In this document: piece by piece, positions 37,378 through 45,452 of the stretch
Position numbering within the stretch: position 1 is the first letter of the stretch
Layout of the letters: each line of letters starts with the position of its first letter
Assembly (NCBI GenBank): GCA_014872785.1
Contig: WKFJ01000038.1
Span: 1-64,000 of the forward strand
DNA length: 64,000 bases
Direction: 5' to 3'
Origin: Alteromonadaceae bacterium
GTDB lineage: Bacteria; Pseudomonadota; Gammaproteobacteria; Enterobacterales; Alteromonadaceae
The notes under the pieces: model-generated
The model's input: only the letters and a program-made list of their open reading frames with translations
Databases searched by the model: none
What the model was told of the DNA's origin: nothing
Translations under genes and position numbers: made by a program

Positions 37378-38630
37378 GCGCATATTTAGCCAATGCTATT
37401 GAACAAGGCCAACTAGTCAACGATTGGCTTACGCCCAAACGTTTGGGCTCAATGGCTTTATTGCAGCAAACATCTTGGCCAACCAGAAAAACCGAGAGTT
37501 GGAAGTACACCTCTGTCAGATCTTTGGAAAAGAAGACTTTCGAAAGAGGGACGACTAACGATGAACACGCATTTTCATCGATAGCGGGGTTAGATGCCAT
37601 TGAACTGGTATTCGTCAACGGCGTGCTACAACAGCTACCAGAAGGTTTACCTGCGGGATTGAGCATTGCTTCACTTGAGAATGTACCTGAGTCAACACAG
37701 GTTTGGGCGCGTGAACAATTTAATGTGGCAAAACCCAGCCAACACCTATTTGGTTTGGTCAACGATGTACTAGCAGACAATGGAGTCATTGTTGATGTTG
37801 CTGAAGGTGTAACGATCGATACACCAATCCACCTTGTTAACCTAGTTAGCGAAAATAATGAAACGCAACAACGTGTTATCGTGCGTGTTGGACAAAACGC
37901 TAAAGTGACGATGATTGAGCACAACACAGGTAGTGTTGAAAGCCTGGTTAATCATGTTGCTGAATATTTCGTAGAAGAGTCAGCTGAACTTGAGTTATAT
38001 CGTTTTAGTTTTAGAACTGAAAAAGCGCTAACCGTTTCCGGTGCGCACGTTCAATTGGCGAAAAAAGCGAAACTCAACGCCACAATCGTGGGTTTTGGCA
38101 GCGAATTGAGTCGCATGGACTTAGACGTACTGCATCGTGGTGAAAACGCATTTGCCAAAATAAATGCAATTTATTTATTGGCTAAAGGCGAACACTTCGA
38201 CCTTCACAGCACTATCGAACATGAAATTGGTCATTGTGTTACTGATGAAACCGTTCGCGGAATCGTAGGCGAGAAGGCAACAGCTGTGTTTAATGGACGC
38301 ATTCATATTCATCGTGATGCACAAAAGACTCTGGCTGAGCTAAACAACAAGAATCTATTGTTAACCGATGACGCGAAAATCAATACAAAGCCCGAACTAG
38401 AGATTTACGCGGATGATGTTCGTTGTGCCCACGGTGCAACGGTTGCTGAATTAGATAAGTCTGCGCTTTACTACATGACCAGTAGAGGGGTTAGCAGAGA
38501 CACTGCGTTGGTCATGCTTAACTTTGGCTTTATAAATGCGCTTGTTGATGAAATGCCAAATGCAGTGCTTGCTGAATGGCTACGTCCAATATTGAAAGAG
38601 CGCTTCGTAAAAATGAACGCGGAGCTGTAG
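37374..38630 (+). CDS. sufD: Fe-S cluster assembly protein SufD
   Basis: SufD, 418 residues, the SufB paralogue that completes the SufBC2D scaffold. The opening PTRKTESWKYTSVRSL and the C-terminal block RIHIHRDAQKTLAELNNKNLLL, then YADDVRCAHGATVAELDKSALYYMTSRG, are the standard family features, including His360-equivalent in CAHGAT. The start overlaps the sufC stop. Confidence 0.96.
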   Translation: MSAYLANAIEQGQLVNDWLTPKRLGSMALLQQTSWPTRKTESWKYTSVRSLEKKTFERGTTNDEHAFSSIAGLDAIELVFVNGVLQQLPEGLPAGLSIASLENVPESTQVWAREQFNVAKPSQHLFGLVNDVLADNGVIVDVAEGVTIDTPIHLVNLVSENNETQQRVIVRVGQNAKVTMIEHNTGSVESLVNHVAEYFVEESAELELYRFSFRTEKALTVSGAHVQLAKKAKLNATIVGFGSELSRMDLDVLHRGENAFAKINAIYLLAKGEHFDLHSTIEHEIGHCVTDETVRGIVGEKATAVFNGRIHIHRDAQKTLAELNNKNLLLTDDAKINTKPELEIYADDVRCAHGATVAELDKSALYYMTSRGVSRDTALVMLNFGFINALVDEMPNAVLAEWLRPILKERFVKMNAEL

Positions 38631-38632
38631 CA

Positions 38633-39850
38633 TTGAGTTTCGACGTCTACGAAGTTAGAAAACAATTTCCGGTGTTGCAGCGCGAGATTGACGGCAATCC
38701 GTTGGTCTACCTCGACAATGCCGCGACGACGCAAAAACCACAAGCGGTTATCGATGCGTTGGTTAGTTACTATTCAAATAACAATAGTAATGTGCACCGT
38801 GGTGCACACATTCTGGCAGATGAGGCAACACGCCTTTACGAAGCGGCTCGCGATTCAGTTGCTGGTTTCGTCAACGCATTCAGTCGTAAAGAAGTGATAT
38901 GGACTAGCGGCACCACTGAGGCAATAAACATTGTCGCTAATGGCGCAAAGCAACTCCTGAGCCCAGGTGATGAAGTGATGGTCACACAAATGGAACATCA
39001 CGCTAACCTAGTGACCTGGCAACAAGTGTGTAAACATTCAGGCGCTACCCTAAAGGTGGTACCGATAAATGACGATGGCGAACTGGTTGTTGAGCAATTT
39101 CACCAAATGCTTAGCGATAACACCAAGTTTGTTGCTATGCCTCATATCTCTAATGCTTTAGGCACGATTAACCCAATCGAAGAACTTATTCCAGCCGCGA
39201 AAGCAAAAGGCGCTTGGGTGCTGATCGACGGTGCTCAGGGCATTGCGCACGGTGTGGTTGATGTACAAGCACTTGGCTGTGATTTTTATGCCTTTTCCGG
39301 CCATAAATTCTTTGCGCCAACAGGCATTGGTGCGCTGTGGGGCAAAGAAGATGTACTGAAAGATTGGCCTGTATGGCAAACTGGCGGCGAGATGATTTCT
39401 GAAGTGAGCTACGAGGACGCCAGCTGGGGAGAGCTTCCCAACAGGCTCGAAGCAGGTACTCCAAATATCGCAGGCGCGATAGGTTTAGGCGCCGCGGTCG
39501 AGTGGTTTAAGCAATTCGATATTGATGCGGTCAAGGCGCACGAAGAAGCCATCATGCAATATGCCGTTGAAAAAGCGAAAGCGTTTCCAGGTTTTATTAT
39601 AAAAGGTAATGCCAAGAACAAAATTGGTGTATTGAGCTTCCTATTGGAAGGCGGTCACCCAGCTGATATTGGCTTCCTTTTAGACAAACAAGGGGTTGCT
39701 ATACGTACCGGCGACCACTGTGCACAACCTCTCATGAACCGATTGGGCGTGCCAGGTACAGCCAGAGCCTCATTCTCTATGTATACAACCAAAGAAGAGA
39801 TTGATGCCTTGTTTGACGCACTTAAAAAAGTGCAAATGATGTTAATGTAA
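38633..39850 (+). CDS. sufS: Cysteine desulfurase SufS
   Basis: PLP-dependent class II cysteine desulfurase, about 405 residues, the source of sulfur for SufE and the scaffold. The PLP lysine is in SGHKFFAPTGIG and the active-site Cys in TGDHCAQP; the N-terminus has YLDNAATTQKP. I place the start at the TTG at 38633, two bases after the sufD stop, because GGAG lies eight bases before it and the result begins MSFDVYEVRKQFP as in the family. An ATG at 38576 would overlap sufD by 55 bases and add 19 residues without a ribosome site. Confidence 0.95.
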   Translation: MSFDVYEVRKQFPVLQREIDGNPLVYLDNAATTQKPQAVIDALVSYYSNNNSNVHRGAHILADEATRLYEAARDSVAGFVNAFSRKEVIWTSGTTEAINIVANGAKQLLSPGDEVMVTQMEHHANLVTWQQVCKHSGATLKVVPINDDGELVVEQFHQMLSDNTKFVAMPHISNALGTINPIEELIPAAKAKGAWVLIDGAQGIAHGVVDVQALGCDFYAFSGHKFFAPTGIGALWGKEDVLKDWPVWQTGGEMISEVSYEDASWGELPNRLEAGTPNIAGAIGLGAAVEWFKQFDIDAVKAHEEAIMQYAVEKAKAFPGFIIKGNAKNKIGVLSFLLEGGHPADIGFLLDKQGVAIRTGDHCAQPLMNRLGVPGTARASFSMYTTKEEIDALFDALKKVQMMLM

Positions 39851-39867
39851 TTAAGGAGAAGAGATAA

Positions 39868-40224
39868 ATGACAGTAGCCACATTTGATCCAAAAGCTTCT
39901 CTAGTCAAAGTCACGGAAGCAGCCAAGGAGCACTTCAATAAAATGCTCACCAACACTCCTGGCGAGAAGATCCGTTTGAGTACTAAGGTTAGCGGTTGTT
40001 CTGGGTATGCCTACGTTTTGGATTCAGTTGCTGAACCAAAAGAAGGGGATATCTCCGTTGAGTTGGAAAACGGTATTACCTTGCTGGTCGCGGCAGATTC
40101 GATTCCCTTGGTAAGGGATACTGAAATTGATTATGTGATTACCGGTATCAATGGTGAAATTCGCTTTAATAACCCCAACGTCGTAAACGAGTGTGGTTGT
40201 GGCGAGAGCTTCAACATAGGCTAA
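39868..40224 (+). CDS. sufA: A-type Fe-S carrier SufA
   Basis: SufA/IscA/ErpA-family carrier, 118 residues, which passes clusters from the scaffold to apoproteins. The three conserved cysteines are visible in SGCSGYAYVL and in the C-terminal ECGCGESF. AAGGAG precedes the start well. It sits between sufS and sufT. Confidence 0.93.
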   Translation: MTVATFDPKASLVKVTEAAKEHFNKMLTNTPGEKIRLSTKVSGCSGYAYVLDSVAEPKEGDISVELENGITLLVAADSIPLVRDTEIDYVITGINGEIRFNNPNVVNECGCGESFNIG

Positions 40225-40230
40225 CAGACG

Positions 40231-40764
40231 ATGCAAAAAAAGATGGTTGTGACGCTGCGTGCTTGTCCTGCACGAAGAGTCCCCTCGGGTGAGCCAACGG
40301 AAATTCCAGAAGGCCAGTTCGTTACTATTAACCAAGCGCTAGGCGGCAACTATACCGTTACTTGGATGGGCAACATGTTGCGTATCGATGGCACCGACGC
40401 CGACGCTATTGGTATGAAACCGGAAGAGCTAACCTTCGATTCGGTTGAACACAGTGACATTAAAAAAGACCAGGTTGAGCAAGCGCTAGACTCCATTTAC
40501 GACCCTGAAATCCCAATTAGCCTGATTTCTTTAGGGCTTATCTATAACGTGGACATCAATCAAGAAACAGGGAAGGTCACGGTGCAAATGACATTAACTG
40601 CACCCGGCTGCGGCATGGGCCCGGTTTTGGTAAGTGATGTGAAATATCGTGTCGCCAAAGTGCCAAACGTAACGTCGGTCGATGTTGATTTGGTTTTTGA
40701 TCCACCTTGGAATCGCGATATGATGAGCGAAGAAGCGCAATTAGAAGCAGGATTATTCTTTTAA
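40231..40764 (+). CDS. sufT: Fe-S assembly accessory protein SufT
   Basis: 177-residue protein with a C-terminal MIP18/PaaD-like (DUF59) domain (YDPEIPISLISLGLIYNVDI, LTAPGCGMGPVL, VDLVFDPPWNRDMMS). An N-terminal segment has CPARRVPSG. SufT proteins are needed for maturation of Fe-S enzymes under high demand. It lies six bases after sufA and four before sufE, so it is a regular member of this operon. The exact biochemical step is not settled in the family. Confidence 0.9.
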   Translation: MQKKMVVTLRACPARRVPSGEPTEIPEGQFVTINQALGGNYTVTWMGNMLRIDGTDADAIGMKPEELTFDSVEHSDIKKDQVEQALDSIYDPEIPISLISLGLIYNVDINQETGKVTVQMTLTAPGCGMGPVLVSDVKYRVAKVPNVTSVDVDLVFDPPWNRDMMSEEAQLEAGLFF

Positions 40765-40768
40765 CACT

Positions 40769-41179
40769 ATGACATTACCCACTACAGAAGAAATATTGGA
40801 TGATCTCGGCTTTTTTGATAGCTGGGAAGAGCGTTACAAATACATCATCGATTTGGGTAAAGCATTACCTGCATTCCCCGATGAGCTGCATACGCCAGAA
40901 AGGTTGGTAAAAGGCTGTCAAAGTAATGTGTGGTTGGAAGTCGCTGGTAATAATCAACGTCTAGAATTTATTGTCGATAGCGATGCCATCATTGTCAAAG
41001 GACTATTGGTATTGGTGTTGGCGGCTTTTAACGAGAAATCTCCGAGTGATATACTCGATTTTGATATCGACGGTTATTTTCAAGCGTTAGACTTGGAAAG
41101 GCATATCAGTCCTACACGTGGAAACGGCCTGCGCGCCATTGTGGCGAAAATAAAAGGTATTGCCCAAGCTACCCAATAA
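40769..41179 (+). CDS. sufE: Sulfur acceptor protein SufE
   Basis: SufE, 136 residues, takes persulfide from SufS by way of the Cys in VKGCQSNVWL (about residue 51) and hands it to SufB. The length and fold pattern are typical. It is the last gene of the suf operon. A symmetrical repeat at 41194-41224 follows, without a good T-run. Confidence 0.94.
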   Translation: MTLPTTEEILDDLGFFDSWEERYKYIIDLGKALPAFPDELHTPERLVKGCQSNVWLEVAGNNQRLEFIVDSDAIIVKGLLVLVLAAFNEKSPSDILDFDIDGYFQALDLERHISPTRGNGLRAIVAKIKGIAQATQ

Positions 41180-41193
41180 ACCTGTTTATGTGG

Positions 41194-41224
41194 CTATTAG
41201 CGCAGCGTTAGTGAGCGCTAATAG
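41194..41224. terminator. Possible shared hairpin between sufE and convergent gene
   Basis: CTATTAGCGC pairs perfectly with GCGCTAATAG across an 11-base loop, overlapping the 3' end of the minus-strand gene. There is no T-run on either side, so intrinsic termination is doubtful. Confidence 0.35.
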
Positions 41225-41948
41225 GTTGCAGGTTGTAGTAATCTTGCAGTATATCTGCGAGCTTCCCGCTGGTTTTTAAATGCGTTATAGCTTTATTAAA
41301 GCTATCCACAACGCGCGAATTTTTGCTCGAATTTGAACATTCCATCACGTCTTCCAATTCTTGTATTGGCGAGGTGAAGTCAGTTTTTAGCTCGGCAAAT
41401 GAGGTGTTAGAAATCGCAAAGCGCAAATCTGGCATATATTCCAAATAACCATCCGCTCTTTTGTTTTTTAAAAGAGCCAATGCCGTTTCTGCTGATTCCA
41501 CTGGTACAAACGATATGCCTAATGTTTTATCGAATACGAGATTGGCAAACAAATAACCCCGAATATAAACTATGGTTTTACCCACGGCGGCGTCAGTCGA
41601 ACTTAGCAGGGGCTCAGACAAGGTGAAAAAATGAGAACTTATGGTATTAAAGTTATCAGTGTAAATCGTGTCAATGTCGTGCCTGTATGCGCCTTTAGAT
41701 ATGGGATAAATACAGTCGATGATACCTGTATCTAAGTAATGATTAACCCGGTTACTTGAGTAGTATTTGCTGGATACTTCGACACCGCTCAGTTGCGATA
41801 ATTCGCTCAGAAGTCGATTGTAAGGGGCGCTGTCGTCACCAGGATCGTTAACTCCGTGGATAATAGTCAGCCCGAGGCGAACCGATAAGGGATCCTGCGC
41901 GGACACGCACGTACTAATAAATACCAATGCCAGGAACAATCGGCGCAT
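41208..41948 (-). CDS. Periplasmic solute-binding protein (SBP_bac_3-like), orphan
   Basis: 246 residues with a signal peptide ending VSA (about residue 17), so periplasmic. The layout is that of a family 3 extracellular solute-binding domain: an N-terminal lobe with a GIIDCIYPISKG segment, a hinge near VGKTIVYIRGYLFANLVFD, a motif ETALALLKNKRADGYLEY (LxxGRxDA-type), and a closing FNKAITHLKTSGKLADIL helix. There are no transporter genes nearby, so it may be a stand-alone sensor-type binding protein, common in marine gammaproteobacteria. Ligand unknown. Confidence 0.8.
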   Translation of the reverse strand: MRRLFLALVFISTCVSAQDPLSVRLGLTIIHGVNDPGDDSAPYNRLLSELSQLSGVEVSSKYYSSNRVNHYLDTGIIDCIYPISKGAYRHDIDTIYTDNFNTISSHFFTLSEPLLSSTDAAVGKTIVYIRGYLFANLVFDKTLGISFVPVESAETALALLKNKRADGYLEYMPDLRFAISNTSFAELKTDFTSPIQELEDVMECSNSSKNSRVVDSFNKAITHLKTSGKLADILQDYYNLQPISAH

Positions 41949-42294
41949 AGAACCAAAAATGAATGATGATTAGACTTATTATAGTAAGTCCGTTTCGTTT
42001 CGTTACAAATAATTTCTCACTACCCGTTCTTAAGCGCAAAGCATGTATAGGCTATGCCGAAATTGATGTTGTATTCACTTGAGGAATTAAGTAAGTTTAC
42101 TGCTCAGTACAAAATTACTGAAAAACTCCGAGCCTTTATTGCTAAGTTGCAGGTCTAATTGAGACCTTGATTCAAATTCGAATCACAAATGCGATATGTA
42201 ATACTGGCCGTGGCCTTTGCCACCAGGGTTGTAAGAGAAATCGAACAGCCTCCCGAAAGTCGAGCGACTTTAATTTGGAAAGGTGTTAAACAAT
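41949..42294. promoter_or_regulatory. Upstream region of the moa operon
   Basis: 346 bases. The promoter for the minus-strand binding protein and that of moaA lie here. A 30-codon open frame at 42066-42158 (begins MLYSLEELSKF) has no ribosome site, so I do not call it a gene. The last 95 bases hold a candidate Moco riboswitch (separate entry). Confidence 0.45.
42199..42275 (+). promoter_or_regulatory. Candidate Moco (molybdenum cofactor) riboswitch
   Basis: The leader just before moaA has a GC-rich stem GTGGC (42210-42214)/GCCAC (42219-42223), then GTAAGAGAAATC, then GAACAGCCTCCCG, then a perfect 7-bp hairpin AAAGTCG/CGACTTT (42256-42271) close to the ribosome site. From memory, the Moco RNA motif has a conserved AACGCCUCCCG-like block near its 3' end and is found before moaA in gammaproteobacteria. 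The order fits, but I could not run the covariance model. A plain leader hairpin is the alternative. Confidence 0.5.
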
Positions 42295-43263
42295 ATGCTT
42301 CAAGACCATCATGGTAGGCGTTTTCATTATTTGCGCCTGTCCATAACAGATGTTTGCAATTTTAAATGCAATTACTGTCTTCCTGACGGCTACCAATGTG
42401 ATAGCGAACGGGAGTTTCTGACGTTGCCAGAGATGCAAGCCCTAACCAAGGCGTTTGCAGGGCTAGGTACATCCAAAATCCGTATCACCGGTGGTGAACC
42501 CTCGCTTCGCAAAGATTTAGCCGACGTGATTGCTATGGCTAAAAATACCCAAGGGATAGAGCAGGTTGCACTAACTACTAATGGTTTTAGATTAGAAAAA
42601 GACATTGAAAAATGGCGTGATGCCGGGCTTGATTCACTAAATGTGAGTATCGATTCTCTTGATAGCAAAGCGTTCGCGACTATCACCGGCCATGAAAAAC
42701 TGCAGTCAATTCTTCGCGGCCTAGACAAAGCCCTAGCTTTAGGGGTTGCGGTGAAAGTGAACTCGGTATTGATGCAGCATTTTACGGCGTCTGAATTAAC
42801 CCGTTTTCAAGCGTGGCTAAAGGATAAACCCGTGACGTTGCGGTTTATTGAGTTGATGCAAACGGGCGATAACATCACGTTCTTCAAGCAGCAGCACTTG
42901 TCTGGTGAGCCGATTAAGAAAACCTTGATTGAGCAGGGCTGGGCGAGAGTTATCAGAGACAAAGCCGCAGGTCCCGCACAAGAGTTTCAACATCCCGATT
43001 ATGCTGGCCGTATTGGTCTCATTATGCCTTACAGCAAAGATTTCTGCAGTTCTTGTAACCGCTTGAGAGTCTCGGCACTCGGTAAACTGCATCTGTGCTT
43101 ATTCGCAGAACAAGGCCTCGATCTGAGAGAATATCTTCGTTGCAATGATGTTCAAGGGCTACAACTCCAATTGCAAAAACTGCTAGGTCAAAAAGAAGCC
43201 ACTCACTGGTTGCATGAAGGTTATACCGGTGCAACCACACATTTAGCGATGTTAGGTGGTTAA
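42295..43263 (+). CDS. moaA: GTP 3',8-cyclase MoaA
   Basis: Radical-SAM enzyme of 322 residues that turns GTP into 3',8-cyclo-GTP, the first step of Moco synthesis. The SAM cluster motif is CNFKCNYC near residue 20. The second [4Fe-4S] cluster cysteines are in CSSCNRLRVSALGKLHLC near 255. The C-terminus ends in Gly-Gly (AMLGG), needed for activity in the family. The ATG at 42295 follows AAAGG; a GTG four codons upstream lies on the ribosome site. It is first of moaABCDE. Confidence 0.96.
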   Translation: MLQDHHGRRFHYLRLSITDVCNFKCNYCLPDGYQCDSEREFLTLPEMQALTKAFAGLGTSKIRITGGEPSLRKDLADVIAMAKNTQGIEQVALTTNGFRLEKDIEKWRDAGLDSLNVSIDSLDSKAFATITGHEKLQSILRGLDKALALGVAVKVNSVLMQHFTASELTRFQAWLKDKPVTLRFIELMQTGDNITFFKQQHLSGEPIKKTLIEQGWARVIRDKAAGPAQEFQHPDYAGRIGLIMPYSKDFCSSCNRLRVSALGKLHLCLFAEQGLDLREYLRCNDVQGLQLQLQKLLGQKEATHWLHEGYTGATTHLAMLGG

Positions 43264-43290
43264 ACAATCTAGTCTGAGATAGGACATTAA

Positions 43291-43800
43291 ATGAAAAGTG
43301 AAGACTTTAAAACTTTAAATATTGCTGTACTTACGGTATCCGACACGCGTAATGAAGAAACCGACACTTCAGGTAATTATTTGGTCGAGGCGATAAGTGA
43401 AGCTGGTCACAATGTTGTGAGCAAAGAAATTGTAATTGATGACAAATATAAATTGCGTGAACTCGTGTCCAAATGGATTGCCGACGAGCAAATTAACACC
43501 ATCATCAGCACGGGTGGTACGGGTTTTACGGGTCGCGATACGACACCAGAAGCCTTGAGTGTCTTGTTTGATAAAAATATCGAGGGCTTTGGCGAGCTCT
43601 TTAGGTACATCTCGTACACAGAGATAGGCACCTCAACTGTGCAATCCAGAGCGTTTGCGGGTATTGCCAATAATACGGGTATTTTTTGCCTTCCTGGCTC
43701 AACTGGCGCATGTAAAACGGGCTGGAATGGCATACTTAAAGAGCAACTAGATAGCAGGCATCGCCCATGTAATTTTGTCGGTCATTTTACCGGAAATTGA
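43291..43800 (+). CDS. moaB: Molybdenum cofactor biosynthesis protein B
   Basis: MoaB/MogA-type protein of 169 residues. Motifs are VLTVSDTRNEETDTSG at the N-terminus, STGGTGFTGRDTTPEAL near 70 and FCLPGSTGACKTGW near 135. MogA-type members adenylylate molybdopterin ahead of MoeA. E. coli MoaB is considered redundant, so which role holds here is open. No mogA is seen elsewhere in the window. It starts 27 bases after moaA and its stop directly abuts moaC. Confidence 0.93.
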   Translation: MKSEDFKTLNIAVLTVSDTRNEETDTSGNYLVEAISEAGHNVVSKEIVIDDKYKLRELVSKWIADEQINTIISTGGTGFTGRDTTPEALSVLFDKNIEGFGELFRYISYTEIGTSTVQSRAFAGIANNTGIFCLPGSTGACKTGWNGILKEQLDSRHRPCNFVGHFTGN

Positions 43801-44280
43801 ATGATGAGCTCGTTGTCACACTTAAATGAACAAGGCGAAGCGAACATGGTGGATGTCACTGAAAAAGCGACAACCCAAAGAATAGCGCGAGCCTCTGGAA
43901 AAGTCATAATGTCCGCCGATACCTTGGCCATGATTATGCAAGGCGACCATGCTAAAGGCGATGTGCTTGCAGTTGCTCGCATCGCTGGGATACAAGCGGC
44001 CAAAAAGTGCAGTGATTTAATCCCTCTATGTCATCCTTTAATGTTGACCAAAGTACAGGTTGATTTTGTACCAGACTGGAAAAATAACAGCCTTACTATT
44101 GCCTCCATGTGTAAATTAGCAGGAAAAACCGGCGTCGAAATGGAAGCGCTAACCGCAGTTTCTGTTGCGGCGTTAACTATATTTGATATGTGTAAAGCCG
44201 TCGATTTAGGCATGGTTATTTCTGATATCGCTGTAGAGCACAAATCAGGCGGTAAGTCGGGAACTTGGGAGCGTTCATGA
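43801..44280 (+). CDS. moaC: Cyclic pyranopterin monophosphate synthase MoaC
   Basis: 159-residue enzyme that turns 3',8-cyclo-GTP into cPMP. Typical features are [20 protein letters not shown] at the N-terminus, the [13 protein letters not shown] region near 78, and the MCKAVD and [11 protein letters not shown] ends. The start is ATGATG right after the moaB TGA; either ATG may be used. It is one base from moaD. Confidence 0.96.
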   Translation: MMSSLSHLNEQGEANMVDVTEKATTQRIARASGKVIMSADTLAMIMQGDHAKGDVLAVARIAGIQAAKKCSDLIPLCHPLMLTKVQVDFVPDWKNNSLTIASMCKLAGKTGVEMEALTAVSVAALTIFDMCKAVDLGMVISDIAVEHKSGGKSGTWERS

Positions 44281-44281
44281 T

Positions 44282-44551
44282 ATGAGTTGTTTCGGCGATA
44301 AATCACTTATCAAAGTTTTATTTTTCGCGCATTTAAAAGAGCGTCTTGGTTGTGATTCATTAATGCTAAAAGCGGCACCTGCGACGGTTGCTGAAGTTCG
44401 TCAGCAAATATTGGAAATGCACCCAAATTGGCGTGACGATTTTGAATCTTTAGCAAAACTCTCTGCGGTAAATCAAACCATTTGTGACGACAACCAGCTC
44501 GTTGAAACGGGGGATGAAGTTGCTTTCTTTCCACCGGTTACCGGCGGTTAA
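44282..44551 (+). CDS. moaD: Molybdopterin synthase sulfur carrier subunit MoaD
   Basis: 89-residue ubiquitin-like protein ending in PPVTGG. The terminal Gly-Gly is thiocarboxylated and donates sulfur to cPMP. LFFAHLKERLG and VETGDEVAFFPPVTGG are the family ends. It overlaps no gene and sits one base after moaC and 30 before moaE, its partner subunit. Confidence 0.94.
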   Translation: MSCFGDKSLIKVLFFAHLKERLGCDSLMLKAAPATVAEVRQQILEMHPNWRDDFESLAKLSAVNQTICDDNQLVETGDEVAFFPPVTGG

Positions 44552-44581
44552 ATACCAACCTACGGATAGTGGTCTTCGAAG

Positions 44582-45040
44582 ATGCGGCAAGAAAATCTAA
44601 TTCAAGTTCAACACGACGATTTCGATATTTCCGCTTTGTATCATTTTTTGCAGGCAGATAATGTTGAAGATGGCGCAGTAGCGACGTTCTTAGGTGCAGT
44701 GCGAGCGAAAAATCTCGGTGATAACGTGACGGGTTTAACGCTCGAACATTATCCGGGAATGACCGAAAAATCCCTTAACGATATCGTGGTACAGGCTCGT
44801 GAGCGTTGGGATATTAATCGTGTCGTTATCGTTCATCGCGTCGGCGCGTTACAGCTTGGGGATAATATTGTTTTTGTTGGCGTAACTAGTCCACATCGAG
44901 GTAATGCCTTTGATGCATGCGAGTTTATGATGGATTTTTTGAAGACTCGGGCACCTTTTTGGAAAAAAGAATCTACCTCTGAAGGTGATAGATGGATTGA
45001 AGCCAGAGACAGCGATGCGCAAAAAGCGTCGCAATGGTAG
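44582..45040 (+). CDS. moaE: Molybdopterin synthase catalytic subunit MoaE
   Basis: 152-residue large subunit of molybdopterin synthase. Features are GAVATFLGAVR near 40, LEHYPGM near 58, VIVHRVGALQLGD, SPHRGNAFDACEFMMDFLKT near 108, and the basic catalytic end APFWKKE (Lys pair). It binds MoaD tails and makes molybdopterin from cPMP. It is the last gene of the operon; I see no terminator behind it. Confidence 0.95.
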   Translation: MRQENLIQVQHDDFDISALYHFLQADNVEDGAVATFLGAVRAKNLGDNVTGLTLEHYPGMTEKSLNDIVVQARERWDINRVVIVHRVGALQLGDNIVFVGVTSPHRGNAFDACEFMMDFLKTRAPFWKKESTSEGDRWIEARDSDAQKASQW

Positions 45041-45452
45041 TGTTCCTACACAGTACCAATTTGTTTTGTTAACCTCTTCACAATTTTAATAATTACTCTC
45101 ACATTTCATTTTTACTTCCTTATTTTTTGCGCATTTCCCCATTAGTTTCTCAGTAGAAAGCTGCTAAATTAGATTTCAATGAATACGCTTTATGCCACGT
45201 AAATAAAGGGCTTTGAGAACATTAAACGCGGGCGTAACGCAAAGAAATGTCAAAAACGTAAATATTTTGTCAACCAAACTATCTTTCACTCGTTGTTATC
45301 AATAAGCAGGTTGTTTTTAGACGAAATCTCGCAAGTTAGATTTCAGGTCAAAAACAACCAGTTAAAAAGGTATGCGAATTCATAGAGTCAGATTTTGATC
45401 AGTTTAGGAATCGGCTCTTAGCTAAGAAAGAGAAGTCAAACGAGGTTGTACC
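45041..45452. promoter_or_regulatory. Region between moaE and the cytochrome c peroxidase gene
   Basis: 412 AT-rich bases with no gene. The main feature is a 51-base imperfect palindrome at 45309-45359 (own entry). TTGATC near 45395 with TTAGCT 17 bases on is a weak promoter candidate. The start codon of the next gene is preceded by GAGG. Bases 45041-45300 hold nothing I can name. Confidence 0.4.
45309..45359 (+). repeat. Large inverted repeat upstream of cytochrome c peroxidase gene
   Basis: GGTTGTTTTT (45309-45318) pairs with AAAAACAACC (45350-45359). Inside, GAAATCT pairs with AGATTTC around CGCAAGTT. Between the two stems are short unpaired bases. It lies about 95 bases before the ATG, a position suited to an operator or a long leader hairpin. 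There is no T-run, so it is not a terminator. Confidence 0.6.

Noticed and set aside
42066-42158. 30-codon frame in the moaA upstream region
   Set aside because: Sequence looks protein-like (MLYSLEELSKF) but lacks a ribosome site and any known leader-peptide feature.
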